Position numbers and translations under genes: made by a program. A DNA stretch of 64,000 bases from Oribacterium sinus (GTDB taxonomy: Bacteria > Bacillota > Clostridia > Lachnospirales > Lachnospiraceae). The stretch covers positions 294,290-358,289 of the forward strand of contig NZ_JACHHH010000002.1 in the NCBI RefSeq assembly GCF_014202695.1, read 5' to 3'. This document shows positions 17,546 to 26,648 of this stretch, one piece after another; positions within the stretch are counted from its first letter, which is position 1; the number at the start of each line of letters is the position of its first letter. Under the pieces are notes generated by a model. The model searched no databases. It saw only the letters and a list, made by a program, of their open reading frames with translations, and was not told the DNA's origin.

Positions 17546-18370
17546 ATGGACATTTCAATGTTATTAGGCTGGATTATCGCTATTGCCTTAATCATTAGTG
17601 GTATTACCATGCCGAAGTTGGGGAACTTCTGGGATGCACCCAGTGCCCTGATCGTAGTTGGAGGAACAATAGCGGCGTTAATCGCCTGCTACCCATTCCG
17701 AATCATTAAGGAAATTCCGAAGCATATCGGAATCTGCTTTCGAGGAGGAAAAAAATATGATGTACCGAAAACTGTAGATGCACTTGTGGATTTGGCTTTG
17801 ATTGCCAGACAGAGCGGTTTGCTGGCTTTGGAAGAAAAGGCGGAAGAAATCAAGGAGCCCTTCTTTAAACAAGCCGTAGTCATGATTGTAGATGCCAATG
17901 ATCCGGATAAGGTACGCGCCTCTCTGGAGCATCAGGTAGAAGATATGATGACCAGACATGAAGAAGCGAAAGGTCTTTATGTTAAGGGATCCGCTCTGGC
18001 GCCGGCCTTCGGTATGATCGGAACCCTGGTAGGTCTGGTAAACATGTTAAAGGGTATGGACCTTTCCGGTTCCGGCGGCGGAGCCAGTACCCTGGGACAG
18101 GACATGGGTGTAGCGTTAATCACCACCTTCTACGGTTCTGCCATGAGTAACGTGCTTTTCCACCCCATTGCCCAGAAGCTAACCATCAAGGACAATGAAG
18201 AGGTTTTATACTGCTCCATTATTATCGAGGGTGTTATCGCCATTCAGTCCGGAGATAACCCCAAGGTTATCCGGGAAAGACTTTTGGCTTCCCTTGCCCA
18301 GAAGCAGCAGAAGAAGCTTTTGGCTAAGGCCGGAGCGGCAGGCGGAGATGCCGGAGGAGGAGATAAGTAA
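17546..18370 (+). CDS. motA: Flagellar stator protein MotA
   Basis: Inner-membrane stator subunit (274 aa). Four hydrophobic segments are seen: two at residues 1-55 (MLLGWIIAIALIISG and ALIVVGGTIAALIACYPF), and two near 145-215 flanking the conserved AFGMIGTLVGLVNML and ALITTFYGSAMSNVLFHPIA. The cytoplasmic loop between has the charged region that touches FliG. Its stop overlaps the motB start by one base (TAATG). Confidence 0.95.
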   Translation: MDISMLLGWIIAIALIISGITMPKLGNFWDAPSALIVVGGTIAALIACYPFRIIKEIPKHIGICFRGGKKYDVPKTVDALVDLALIARQSGLLALEEKAEEIKEPFFKQAVVMIVDANDPDKVRASLEHQVEDMMTRHEEAKGLYVKGSALAPAFGMIGTLVGLVNMLKGMDLSGSGGGASTLGQDMGVALITTFYGSAMSNVLFHPIAQKLTIKDNEEVLYCSIIIEGVIAIQSGDNPKVIRERLLASLAQKQQKKLLAKAGAAGGDAGGGDK

Positions 18371-19515
18371 TGAAGAAACGAGGTGGAGGAGACGAAGGTG
18401 GATCCTGGATGGACACCTACGGGGACCTGGTTACCCTCTTAATGACCTTCTTCGTGCTTCTTTACTCCATGTCCAGTATCGACTCGGCAAAGTGGGATGT
18501 GTTTGTACGTTCCATTTTCCCGAACGGACGCCCGGGAGATAAGTCGGCGGAGCAGATTATTATTAACGGTCAGGCCACCGATAAGGATGAGCCTGCCGGA
18601 GAAATAGGAGACAGCGGAGCCCCGGAAAATACGGTAGATCCGAATAATATCAATGAATTGTATCTGCAGATTGCCCAAGCTTTGAATGCGGCAGGTATTG
18701 ACGGCGTTGAAGTTTCCCGTGGACAAGATTACACCTTTGTGGTATTTAAAGATAAGGCATTTTTCGCCGGAGACAGTTCTGTAATTACTCCACAAGGACA
18801 GGAGACTTTATCCATATTTTGTGATACTATAGCACCGGATGCAAATAAGTTGTCTCAGGTCAATATTATGGGGCATACCGCCCAGGCGGATCCGGAGAGG
18901 GCCAATAACCCGAGAAACGATAGAATCTTGTCGGTTATGCGTGCGGCGGAGGTTTGTCTCTTTATTCAGGGAAGAGGAATTATCTCCCCGGATAAGCTGG
19001 TCAGCATCGGTTACGGACAGTTCCATCCTATAGCGGACAACGCTACATCGGAGGGAAGAGCCAAGAATCGAAGAGTAGAAATTTTGCTTATTGACGAAGG
19101 CGCGGAAATCCGTAATATTAATGAGTACTTCGAGGAGTACTACAGCGGAGCCAATGCGGACAAAACCATCGTTACCGATGGTGTGCCGGAGAACATTCAT
19201 GCCGAGGAAGCCGGTGCAGCAGCTCCTGCAGAAGGAGCAGCGGCGGCAGAAGCTGCAAATCCGGCAGAGGGTGCTACTCCCGCCGGAGAAGGAAGTCCCG
19301 CAGCCGGGGCGGACAGCGCAGGCGCTGCAGAGGGTGCGGCAAGCACAGGATCCGAGGCAGGCGGCCAGCAGGCCATGGCCAAAGAAAAGACACCGCAGGT
19401 TGCCGGTGTTTCCCGAGAAATTCCCGGGGAAAAGGAAGAGAACAGTATTGCAGGAAACATCAAAAAAATACTAGGAGACTTCTTGAAAGGACTTGGAGGA
19501 AAAGCTAAGTCTTAA
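18370..19515 (+). CDS. motB: Flagellar stator protein MotB
   Basis: Peptidoglycan-anchored stator subunit (381 aa). A single TM follows the short N-terminus, with the proton-binding Asp in TYGDLVTLLMTFF (Asp19). The OmpA-like domain spans about residues 120-245 (NIMGHTAQADPE ... NRRVEILLID). After it comes a ~65-residue Ala/Gly/Glu-rich segment (residues ~275-340) absent from textbook MotB, then a Lys-rich end. Translation is coupled to motA by the overlapping stop/start. Confidence 0.94.
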   Translation: MKKRGGGDEGGSWMDTYGDLVTLLMTFFVLLYSMSSIDSAKWDVFVRSIFPNGRPGDKSAEQIIINGQATDKDEPAGEIGDSGAPENTVDPNNINELYLQIAQALNAAGIDGVEVSRGQDYTFVVFKDKAFFAGDSSVITPQGQETLSIFCDTIAPDANKLSQVNIMGHTAQADPERANNPRNDRILSVMRAAEVCLFIQGRGIISPDKLVSIGYGQFHPIADNATSEGRAKNRRVEILLIDEGAEIRNINEYFEEYYSGANADKTIVTDGVPENIHAEEAGAAAPAEGAAAAEAANPAEGATPAGEGSPAAGADSAGAAEGAASTGSEAGGQQAMAKEKTPQVAGVSREIPGEKEENSIAGNIKKILGDFLKGLGGKAKS

Positions 19516-19603
19516 TCCTTTAGCAGGGCTAAGGGAGTATGAGAAAGGGGTTATGTAAGAAAAGCGCGATTTTCTTACAGTAGGAAGAAGAAGAGGTTAT
19601 TGA

Positions 19604-20791
19604 ATGGCAGACGTCTTATCCCAAAGCCAAATTGATGCGCTTCTGAAATCCATGCAGGACGGACCACCCAAAGAAGAAAAGGTGGAAGAAAAACCTGCAG
19701 AGGTTTTGGAAACAAAGAAAGAAGAAGTGCAGAAGGAAGAAGAAACGTATAGCAAATACGACTTCTACAGTCCGAGAAAGTTCACCAAAGATAAAATTCG
19801 ATTATTGAGGAGTATCTTCGATAATTATGCAAGAATTTTAACATCTCAGGTGAATGGTATTTTCCGTACCATGACGGATATTACGGTTTTAGAGTTAAGA
19901 GAGACCAGATACTACGAATATGTCAATGCCTTCCATGAAAATGACTGTATGACGATAGTAGACACCTATGTGCAGGACAAGGGAAAGAGCAATGTGCCCA
20001 TGATGAGTTATATCTCACCGGGACTTACCCTGACTCTGGTAAGCCACATGCTGGGAGGAAGTGATACTGTTATTAAGACGGAAGAGGATTATCGTTATAC
20101 CGATGTGGAGATGGCTCTGTACAAGAGAATCATGGAATACATCGTCCATGCCTTGGGAGACGGTTTCAGCAATTATATTAACGCAGAGTTTAAGATTGCA
20201 AAGATAGAAACCAACCCCTCCATGGTACAGGAAGTAGGATTGGATGAAACCGTAGTGCTGGCAGTGATGAATGTGGATATTTCCGGTTTAGCCATGGAAA
20301 GAATCCGAATCTGTCTTCCCGGAACCCTTCTGGAACATATGTTTAAGATTATTGATAACCGGAAACATCTGGCCAGAGGCTTTGCTTACGAGAATAATCA
20401 AGATACCATTATGGAACATTTGAAGGCTTCCAGCTTCCCGATGACAGGACAGCTTGGCGTTGTCAAGTTGGACATTGAAGATCTCTATCATTTAAAGGTA
20501 GGGGATGTCATCGACTTAAACAAGGCGAAGAATTCCGCTGTCAAGCTTTATGTAGGAAGACAGCCCTGGTTTACCGGAAAGATGGGAGTATACAAGAAAA
20601 ACATTGCCATTCGGATTGAAGACCGAATCATCCAAAAGGAAGATAAGGCGATGGAAGCACTTTCCGACGGGGTAGCGAAGGAAGGGGAAACGGAAGAAAT
20701 TCCGGAAGAAGAAATTTCACCGATGAATGTGATGGCACAAGACATTCAGGATTTACTGGATCCGGAGCCTTCTCTGGATGATGAGGAATAA
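19604..20791 (+). CDS. fliM: Flagellar motor switch protein FliM
   Basis: C-ring protein (395 aa). The N-terminal CheY-P-binding peptide is intact (LSQSQIDALL, residues 5-14), followed by an acidic linker of ~45 residues, the CheC-like middle domain (ISPGLTLTLVSHMLGG), and the SpoA/FliN-like C-terminus (KLDIEDLYHLKVGDVIDL). It ends with an acidic tail. fliL, often just upstream, is missing here. Confidence 0.95.
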   Translation: MADVLSQSQIDALLKSMQDGPPKEEKVEEKPAEVLETKKEEVQKEEETYSKYDFYSPRKFTKDKIRLLRSIFDNYARILTSQVNGIFRTMTDITVLELRETRYYEYVNAFHENDCMTIVDTYVQDKGKSNVPMMSYISPGLTLTLVSHMLGGSDTVIKTEEDYRYTDVEMALYKRIMEYIVHALGDGFSNYINAEFKIAKIETNPSMVQEVGLDETVVLAVMNVDISGLAMERIRICLPGTLLEHMFKIIDNRKHLARGFAYENNQDTIMEHLKASSFPMTGQLGVVKLDIEDLYHLKVGDVIDLNKAKNSAVKLYVGRQPWFTGKMGVYKKNIAIRIEDRIIQKEDKAMEALSDGVAKEGETEEIPEEEISPMNVMAQDIQDLLDPEPSLDDEE

Positions 20792-20861
20792 ACTGGTCTT
20801 AAGGCAGGAAACTGCCATAGAGATATAAAAAAAGCTTAGTATAAGGATAGGAGAAACGAAG

Positions 20862-21230
20862 ATGGCAAAGATTTTGTTAGTAGATGATGCAGCGTTCATG
20901 CGAATGATGGTAAAGAACTCCCTTACAAAGGGCGGCTTTGCTGATTGCACCTTCGTGGAAGCACAGGATGGCATGGAAGCAGTAAAGAAGTTTGAAGAAG
21001 AGAATCCTGATCTTGTGATCATGGACATTACCATGCCCAACATGGATGGATTGCAGGCTCTGAAGAAGATTAGAGAAGCACATCCGGATGCGAAGGTTGT
21101 AATGTGTACCGCGATGGGACAGGAAAGCATGGTAGTGGATGCAATTAAGTCCGGAGCAAAGGACTTCGTTGTAAAGCCCTTTAATGCAGAGAGAATTACT
21201 TCCACCGTTAAGAACATCTTGGGTGGCTAA
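20862..21230 (+). CDS. cheY: Chemotaxis response regulator CheY
   Basis: Single receiver domain, 122 aa. It has the acidic pair Asp8/Asp9, phosphoacceptor Asp55 (LVIMDITMP), Thr83 and Lys105 (VKPF). There is no output domain. It should carry the CheA signal to FliM/FliY in the switch. It sits between fliM and flgC in the operon. SD ATAGGAGA is upstream. Confidence 0.95.
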   Translation: MAKILLVDDAAFMRMMVKNSLTKGGFADCTFVEAQDGMEAVKKFEEENPDLVIMDITMPNMDGLQALKKIREAHPDAKVVMCTAMGQESMVVDAIKSGAKDFVVKPFNAERITSTVKNILGG

Positions 21231-21249
21231 AAGAGAGTAGAGGAAGAAC

Positions 21250-21699
21250 ATGTCATTTTTAAATTCATTCGATATTAGTGCATCAGGGATGAGCGCTCAG
21301 AGAGTCAGAATGGACATTGCGGCAGAGAATATTGCCAACGTGGATACCACCAGAACCGAAGCAGGCGGTGCTTACAAAAGAAAAGATGTAGTGCTGGAAA
21401 GCTTTGGAGAACGCTCCTTCCAACAGGCCCTTCGAAATGCGCAAAATGGCAAGGGCTTCCGGGGACAGCATGCGGGAGTTCGTGTTCAGGGGGTCATTAC
21501 CGATGATCGGGAGATGAAGAGGGTCTATAACCCAAATCACCCTGATGCGGATGCCCAGGGCTATGTAAACTACCCCAATGTGGATATTTTGAAGGAGACG
21601 GTGGACTCCATGTCCGCCACTCGTTCTTATGAAGCCAATGTTACCGCTTTAAATGCCATGAAGACCATGGCACAAAGAGCGCTGGACATCGGCAAGTAA
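21250..21699 (+). CDS. flgC: Flagellar proximal rod protein FlgC
   Basis: Rod protein (149 aa). The N-terminus FDISASGMSAQRVRMDIAAENIANVDTT (in two parts) and C-terminal VNYPNVDILKETVDSMSATRSYEANV are typical of FlgC. Its normal partner flgB is not in the window, and fliE is 13 kb away, so the usual flgB-flgC-fliE block is broken up. It lies 19 bases after cheY and is clearly part of the operon. Confidence 0.93.
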   Translation: MSFLNSFDISASGMSAQRVRMDIAAENIANVDTTRTEAGGAYKRKDVVLESFGERSFQQALRNAQNGKGFRGQHAGVRVQGVITDDREMKRVYNPNHPDADAQGYVNYPNVDILKETVDSMSATRSYEANVTALNAMKTMAQRALDIGK

Positions 21700-21746
21700 G
21701 AAGGGGCTATAGGAACAGGAAACTGAGAATTAAAGGAGTAAGTTAG

Positions 21747-23174
21747 ATGGGTGCGACCAGCTTCAATGAAATGGAAATCGATGCCATAGGCGAGATTATG
21801 AATATCAGCCTTGGGGCGTCAGCAACGGCAATATCCACTCTTCTTGGCACTAAAGTTAATATTACTACTCCTGTTGTGCAGGTGAAAAACAAAGAAAACT
21901 TTGAGTTTCGGGAATTAGAGCCGGCAATAGGAGTTGAAATTGCATACGTTCAAGGAATTGATGGCAAAAACATCATGATGTTTTCCCGGAACGACGTTCG
22001 TATCATCGTTTCCATGATGATGGGGGCGGAGATTCCGGAAGATGAATTCGTCATGGACGAAATCAACGCCAGTGCGATTCGTGAGGCAATGAACCAGATG
22101 ATGGGAGCTTCGGCTACCGCTCTTTCTGAGTTTTTGGGAACAACCGTAGATATTTCTACCCCCATTTCCTACGAAATCACAGACGGCGCTGCATTTAAAG
22201 ACAAGTATTTCGAAGGGGCTGAGGAGAATGTTGTTATTCGCTTCACCCTGGAAATCGAAGATAACTTAAAGAGTGAGTTCTTAAATATCATGTCTGTGGA
22301 TCTGGTAAAGAAGCTTTTGAAGCCCTTTACTGCCCAGTTTGGTATGGGAGAAGAGGAAGAGGATGAGGTGGTTGCCAGTAGTGAGGAAGCTGTATCGCCT
22401 CAAGTAGAAGAACCTGTAGCGGAAGCACCGGCTGCGGAAGCGCCTGCGGCAGAGGAAGCTCCAATGCCTGCAAAGTCCGGTCCTATCGACCAGGCTACGG
22501 CAGATGCTTTACTGGCCAGCTTACTGGCAGAACAAAACGGAGAGGGAGCCTCTGAAACGACACCCGCTCCTGCAGCAGAGCCGGCAGCTGCTCCGGAACC
22601 CGTAGCGGCAGCTCCTGCACCGACACCGGCAGAACCGGCAGCAGCCGCCCCTGCACCACAGCCTGTAGCGGCACCACAGCCTGCACCGGCTCAGATGGCT
22701 CCTCAGATGATGGCTATGCCTCAGGGTGTGGCTTATCAGGATCCTCTCACCTTGCAGCTTTTAAACCAGATGCAACAGTCTCAGACCCAGATGCTGGAGC
22801 TGATTCGGGATATTCAGGGAGGAAAGAATAAGGAAGCGAAATCTTCCGAGCCATCTCTGATTAAACCTTTAAATTCCAGAGAATTCGAGAATGAGGGTGG
22901 AGAAGCAGGAGAAAATCCTGACAACAGAGAAATGCTGATGAAGGTACCTTTAGAGATTTCCGTAGAAATCGGAAGGACCAGAAAGCTGGTAAAGGATATC
23001 TTAGACTTTACCCAGGGTTCTCTGGTGGTTCTGGACAAGATGGCAGGAGAGCAGGCAGACCTCTACGTAAACGGAGAGTGTATTGCCAAAGGAGACATCG
23101 TAGTTGTAGAAGAAAACTTCGGTATTCGTATCACCGAGATTTTGAAGAAAGACATTAATCAGGAGAGCCTATAA
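21747..23174 (+). CDS. fliY: Flagellar motor switch phosphatase FliY (FliN type)
   Basis: 475 aa. The N-terminal CheC-like CheY-P phosphatase domain (~1-205) has both active-site motifs intact: Asp12-x3-Glu16-x2-Asn19 (DAIGEIMN) and SAIREAMN. A Pro/Ala/Glu-rich linker of about 110 residues follows (~215-330). The C-terminal SpoA/FliN domain is EISVEIGRTRKLVKDIL ... QADLYVNGECIAKGDIV. It would combine the FliN switch role with CheY-P removal. The fliO start overlaps its last base. Confidence 0.94.
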   Translation: MGATSFNEMEIDAIGEIMNISLGASATAISTLLGTKVNITTPVVQVKNKENFEFRELEPAIGVEIAYVQGIDGKNIMMFSRNDVRIIVSMMMGAEIPEDEFVMDEINASAIREAMNQMMGASATALSEFLGTTVDISTPISYEITDGAAFKDKYFEGAEENVVIRFTLEIEDNLKSEFLNIMSVDLVKKLLKPFTAQFGMGEEEEDEVVASSEEAVSPQVEEPVAEAPAAEAPAAEEAPMPAKSGPIDQATADALLASLLAEQNGEGASETTPAPAAEPAAAPEPVAAAPAPTPAEPAAAAPAPQPVAAPQPAPAQMAPQMMAMPQGVAYQDPLTLQLLNQMQQSQTQMLELIRDIQGGKNKEAKSSEPSLIKPLNSREFENEGGEAGENPDNREMLMKVPLEISVEIGRTRKLVKDILDFTQGSLVVLDKMAGEQADLYVNGECIAKGDIVVVEENFGIRITEILKKDINQESL

Positions 23175-23596
23175 TGTTTCAACAGGATATCATCTCCCTT
23201 GTGTCCGGTTTTTTACTCTTCTGTCTCTTCCTTTTAGGAGTTTGGGCTCTACATCGTTTTATCGGAAAGTACGGAAGAATGTTCCAAAAAAGTCGATACA
23301 TGCAAGTGGTTGACCATATACAGGTATCTCAGGACAGACAGCGGTTTATCCTTCGTTTAGAGAAGGAGAACCGCTGTCTCCTTGTGGCGTCAGGACCTGA
23401 AGGAATGAGACTCATTACCGAATTGCAGGAAGACTATGAGGGAGAGAATCCCTTAGGGAACGGAGAAAGCTTTCTTTCCGTATTTCAAAAGGAAGGGGCA
23501 AAGCTTTTACAGAAGAAGCTGCAAGGAAAGAATGCCGGTGCATGGAATGGGGAAGAGGAGAAAGCTTCCGCTTCCGAATTGGATAGTGAGGTATAA
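23174..23596 (+). CDS. fliO: Flagellar export protein FliO
   Basis: 140 aa with one N-terminal TM (residues ~5-30, LVSGFLLFCLFLLGVWALHRFI in part) and a cytoplasmic part with QVVDHIQVSQDRQRFILRL, the weakly conserved FliO pattern. It assists FliP assembly. The assignment relies on position between fliY and fliP plus this pattern. Confidence 0.82.
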   Translation: MFQQDIISLVSGFLLFCLFLLGVWALHRFIGKYGRMFQKSRYMQVVDHIQVSQDRQRFILRLEKENRCLLVASGPEGMRLITELQEDYEGENPLGNGESFLSVFQKEGAKLLQKKLQGKNAGAWNGEEEKASASELDSEV

Positions 23597-23598
23597 GG

Positions 23599-24255
23599 AT
23601 GAATGAATTATTGTCAGGATTAAATGGAGGTTCCGTTCCTACCCTGGAACTGATCTACTTATTAACCCTTGTGGCTTTACTGCCTTCTATTGTGATTATG
23701 ATGACTTCTTTTACCAGAATCATCATCATTTTATCCTTTACCAGAAATGCTATGGGTGTTCAGCAAACGCCTCCCAACATGGTTTTGGCAGGGATTGCTT
23801 TCTTTTTGACCCTCTACATCATGAGCCCCACCTTGAACAAAATTAATACGGAGGCTTATGAACCTTATAAGAATGGGACGGTCACTCAGGAAGAAGCTTT
23901 AAATATTATGGGGAAGGATATGAAGGAGTTTATGCTCCGGAATACGGAAAAGGCCACATTGGATCGTTTTGTATCCATGAGTAAGGTGGAGCTGCAAAAG
24001 GATCCGAAGGACTATCCATTAACCGTGGTGACTCCCGCATTTATGACTTCGGAGCTGAAAAGAGGCTTTACTGCCGGCTTTTTGATTTATCTGCCCTTCC
24101 TCTTAATTGACGTGGTAGTATCCACCACCCTGATGGCTATGGGTATGGTAATGTTACCTCCGGCCATGGTGTCTATGCCCTTTAAGCTTTTGCTTTTTAT
24201 TACCGTAGACGGATGGAACCTGCTTTTTTCCAGTGTGGTCAACAGTTTCCGATAG
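23599..24255 (+). CDS. fliP: Flagellar export gate protein FliP
   Basis: Core membrane subunit of the export channel, 218 aa. Family stretches are PSIVIMMTSFTRIIIILSF and GVQQTPPNMVLAGIAFFLT near the N-terminus, then MTSELKRGFTAGFLIYLPFL and MLPPAMVSMPFKLLLFI near the end. There is no cleavable signal peptide. It lies 3 bases after fliO. Confidence 0.95.
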   Translation: MNELLSGLNGGSVPTLELIYLLTLVALLPSIVIMMTSFTRIIIILSFTRNAMGVQQTPPNMVLAGIAFFLTLYIMSPTLNKINTEAYEPYKNGTVTQEEALNIMGKDMKEFMLRNTEKATLDRFVSMSKVELQKDPKDYPLTVVTPAFMTSELKRGFTAGFLIYLPFLLIDVVVSTTLMAMGMVMLPPAMVSMPFKLLLFITVDGWNLLFSSVVNSFR

Positions 24256-24270
24256 GGAAAGGGGAAGAAA

Positions 24271-24537
24271 ATGCTGGATAGTGCGGAAATTTTAGATATT
24301 ATGAACCAAACCTTTATGTTGTCCCTAAGGATTGCCATGCCCTTCCTTTTGGTGAGCATGATTTTGGGTATCGTGATTGCCATCTTTCAGGCGGCAACCT
24401 CCATCAATGAGCAGACCCTGACCTTTGTCCCGAAGCTTATTGCCATTATTATCATGATGACGGTTTTGGGAGGAACCCTCTTAAAGACCATGCAGGATTT
24501 CTTTACCATGATAATGAAAATGGTGGCAGGAGGATAA
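24271..24537 (+). CDS. fliQ: Flagellar export gate protein FliQ
   Basis: 88-aa protein with two TM segments. The typical FliQ pattern PFLLVSMILGIVIAIFQAAT and INEQTLTFVPKL is intact. It packs around FliP in the export gate. It is one base from fliR. Confidence 0.95.
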   Translation: MLDSAEILDIMNQTFMLSLRIAMPFLLVSMILGIVIAIFQAATSINEQTLTFVPKLIAIIIMMTVLGGTLLKTMQDFFTMIMKMVAGG

Positions 24538-24538
24538 T

Positions 24539-25291
24539 ATGCTGGTCTTATTTTCCTTTATTGTCATGCGAATGACAGGAGCCATTGCCTTTAACCCTGT
24601 TTTTGGAAGAACGGATTATCCCCGTCGTGCCAGGGCGGCTTTGATTTTTATGCTTTCCGCCATTTGCTATGTGCATATCGGCGGAGAGCTTCAGCATATG
24701 CCGGGGAGTATTCTGGAGTATGGCTTTATGCTTTTGAAGGAGCTTTTCGTAGGCTTTTGTCTGGGCTTTGCCATGGAGCTGGCCTTTACCTGCCTGCGCT
24801 TTGCCACTTCCATTATGGACTTTTCCATGGGCTTAAACATGGCTCAGGTTTTCGACCCTCAAAGCGGTTCTCAGGCTACGGTGAGTACGGGCTTGTTCTA
24901 TGGCTTTATGATGCTTCTGTTTTTTTCTATGGACGGGCATCTGCGTTTTTTAGAACTTTTATTTCAAACGATAGATACCCATCCTTTTGGAGGCATTTCC
25001 ATAAAACTTTTGCTAATGCCGAAGCTGATGCTGTCCCTTTTTGTGGCTTCTATGAAGATGGGCTTAGAGCTGGCCTTTCCGATTATGGGCTTAGAGCTGA
25101 TGTCTGAAATCGCGTTGGGAATCCTTATGCGTATTATTCCCCAAATTAATATTTTTGCGGTTAATTTCCAGCTGAAAATCATTCTGGGTTTTTCCATGCT
25201 CTACTTCCTTTTGATTCCCATTACGGATAAGATGAAGGACTTTATAGCATTTGCCTTTGAGAGTCTGAACAAGGTTATGGGACTGCTTTAG
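24539..25291 (+). CDS. fliR: Flagellar export gate protein FliR
   Basis: 250-aa multi-TM export-gate subunit. It contains VMRMTGAIAFNPVFG, the FVGFCLGFAMELAFTCLRF region and the FliR motif MNMAQVFDPQSGSQ-like GLNMAQVFDPQSGS. The reading frame is full length. After it, 25292-25562 is a 270-base AT-rich gap with no gene; I see only weak promoter-like AT motifs there (TTAA followed by GCCTATAG at 25479-25486 is below what I would call). Confidence 0.93.
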   Translation: MLVLFSFIVMRMTGAIAFNPVFGRTDYPRRARAALIFMLSAICYVHIGGELQHMPGSILEYGFMLLKELFVGFCLGFAMELAFTCLRFATSIMDFSMGLNMAQVFDPQSGSQATVSTGLFYGFMMLLFFSMDGHLRFLELLFQTIDTHPFGGISIKLLLMPKLMLSLFVASMKMGLELAFPIMGLELMSEIALGILMRIIPQINIFAVNFQLKIILGFSMLYFLLIPITDKMKDFIAFAFESLNKVMGLL

Positions 25292-25562
25292 AAAAAAGTG
25301 AAAAAGAGTTCAAAAATTTAAGAATCCGTAAAATAGCAAGAGAAACCACCGAGTTTAAGATGAGGGAAAAATAGCCTAAAATCAGAAGAATTGAAATAAT
25401 GAATATTTTTAATTTTTCTTTTGATTTTACAGGGGAAAAGCATAAGCTGAATTAAAAAAAACTTAAAAACTAGTGAAATTGCCTATAGACGAATTGAAAA
25501 GCATTAGCTAAACTCATCAAGATGTAAAAGAATAGGAATACCGGGGAAAGAGAGGTTTAACA

Positions 25563-26648
25563 GTGGCAGACGGCGACAAGACCGAAGCGCCTTCCGAAAA
25601 AAAGCGAAGTGACGCCAGAAAGGAAGGTAATGTTTTTCAAAGTAAAGACATTGTCACTGTAGCAGTTTTATTCGGCGTGTTTTATGCCGTCCGCTTTATG
25701 ATGCCCTTCATCTATAAGGATCTGAGGAATTTTCTTTCCTATATTTTAGAGCTTTTAGATGAGCCCAGCCCCATTTCCAATAAGCTGTATCTGCGTTTCA
25801 CCTGGCTTTTTGTGAAGTCCGCCATGCCTTTATTGCTGGTGACGATGTTTTTGGGTGTGATAGCCAGCTTGGTACAGACCAGATTCAACATCAGTTTTAA
25901 ATTATTAACGCCTAAGTTTTCCAAGCTAAACCCCATGCAGGGCTTAGGAAGGATTTTTTCCAAAAAAAATGTAGTGGAATTATTGAAGAATATTTTGAAG
26001 ATTATTATTCTCATTAATTTCCTCTATTCCATCATTAAGGCGGATATCATTCCCATTGCCAAGATGGTACACATGGACATTCAAAATTCCAGTCTGGCCT
26101 TGGTGTCCATGATGTTTGACTTGATTACCAGAGTTTGCGGAGTCTTTTTGATTATTGCCCTTTTCGACTTTATGTATCAGAAGTGGGAATATGAAAATAA
26201 CTTAAAGATGACCAAGCAGGAAGTAAAAGATGAGTACAAGATGCTGGAAGGTAATCCGGAAATCAAGGGAAGAATGAAGCAGCAAATGCGTGCCAGAGCC
26301 AACCAGCGAATGATGCAGCAGGTTCCGGACGCGGATGTTATCATTCGAAACCCGGAGCACTTGGCCATTGCCATAAAGTATGATCCGGACAAAAACACCG
26401 CTCCGGTGGTTTTGGCGAAGGGACAGGATGAATTGGCCCTCCGAATTGTGGCCGTAGGAGAGGCCAATGGGGTAACGGCTATAGAAAACAAGCCTCTTGC
26501 CCGGGCAATGTATCCTCTTTGTCATGTTGGCAAAGAAATCCCCGGGGATTTTTACGGGGCTGTAGCGGAAATCTTAGTATATATCTACCAGAAAGAAAAC
26601 AGACAGGATATTTTAGAAAGAGCGAAGGAAGATAACAGGGATGGTTAA
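25563..26648 (+). CDS. flhB: Flagellar export switch protein FlhB (NPEH variant)
   Basis: Export-gate protein (361 aa) with four TM segments, followed by a cytoplasmic domain that normally self-cleaves in an Asn-Pro-Thr-His loop. Here the loop reads NPEH (Asn263-Pro264-Glu265-His266), so the cleaved Asn-Pro bond and the His are kept but Thr is Glu. The N-terminal KTEAPSEKKRSDARKEGNV is standard. The start is GTG at 25563 with AAAGAGAGG upstream. It overlaps flhA by 8 bases. The 270-base gap before it suggests either a separate promoter or a long intra-operon spacer. Confidence 0.94.
   Translation: MADGDKTEAPSEKKRSDARKEGNVFQSKDIVTVAVLFGVFYAVRFMMPFIYKDLRNFLSYILELLDEPSPISNKLYLRFTWLFVKSAMPLLLVTMFLGVIASLVQTRFNISFKLLTPKFSKLNPMQGLGRIFSKKNVVELLKNILKIIILINFLYSIIKADIIPIAKMVHMDIQNSSLALVSMMFDLITRVCGVFLIIALFDFMYQKWEYENNLKMTKQEVKDEYKMLEGNPEIKGRMKQQMRARANQRMMQQVPDADVIIRNPEHLAIAIKYDPDKNTAPVVLAKGQDELALRIVAVGEANGVTAIENKPLARAMYPLCHVGKEIPGDFYGAVAEILVYIYQKENRQDILERAKEDNRDG

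Noticed and set aside
24664..25107. 147-codon ORF inside fliR
   Set aside because: Alternative frame of an intact FliR gene; no independent signals.
25292..25562. Promoter for flhB
   Set aside because: Only weak AT-rich matches (TTAA with GCCTATAG); not strong enough to list.
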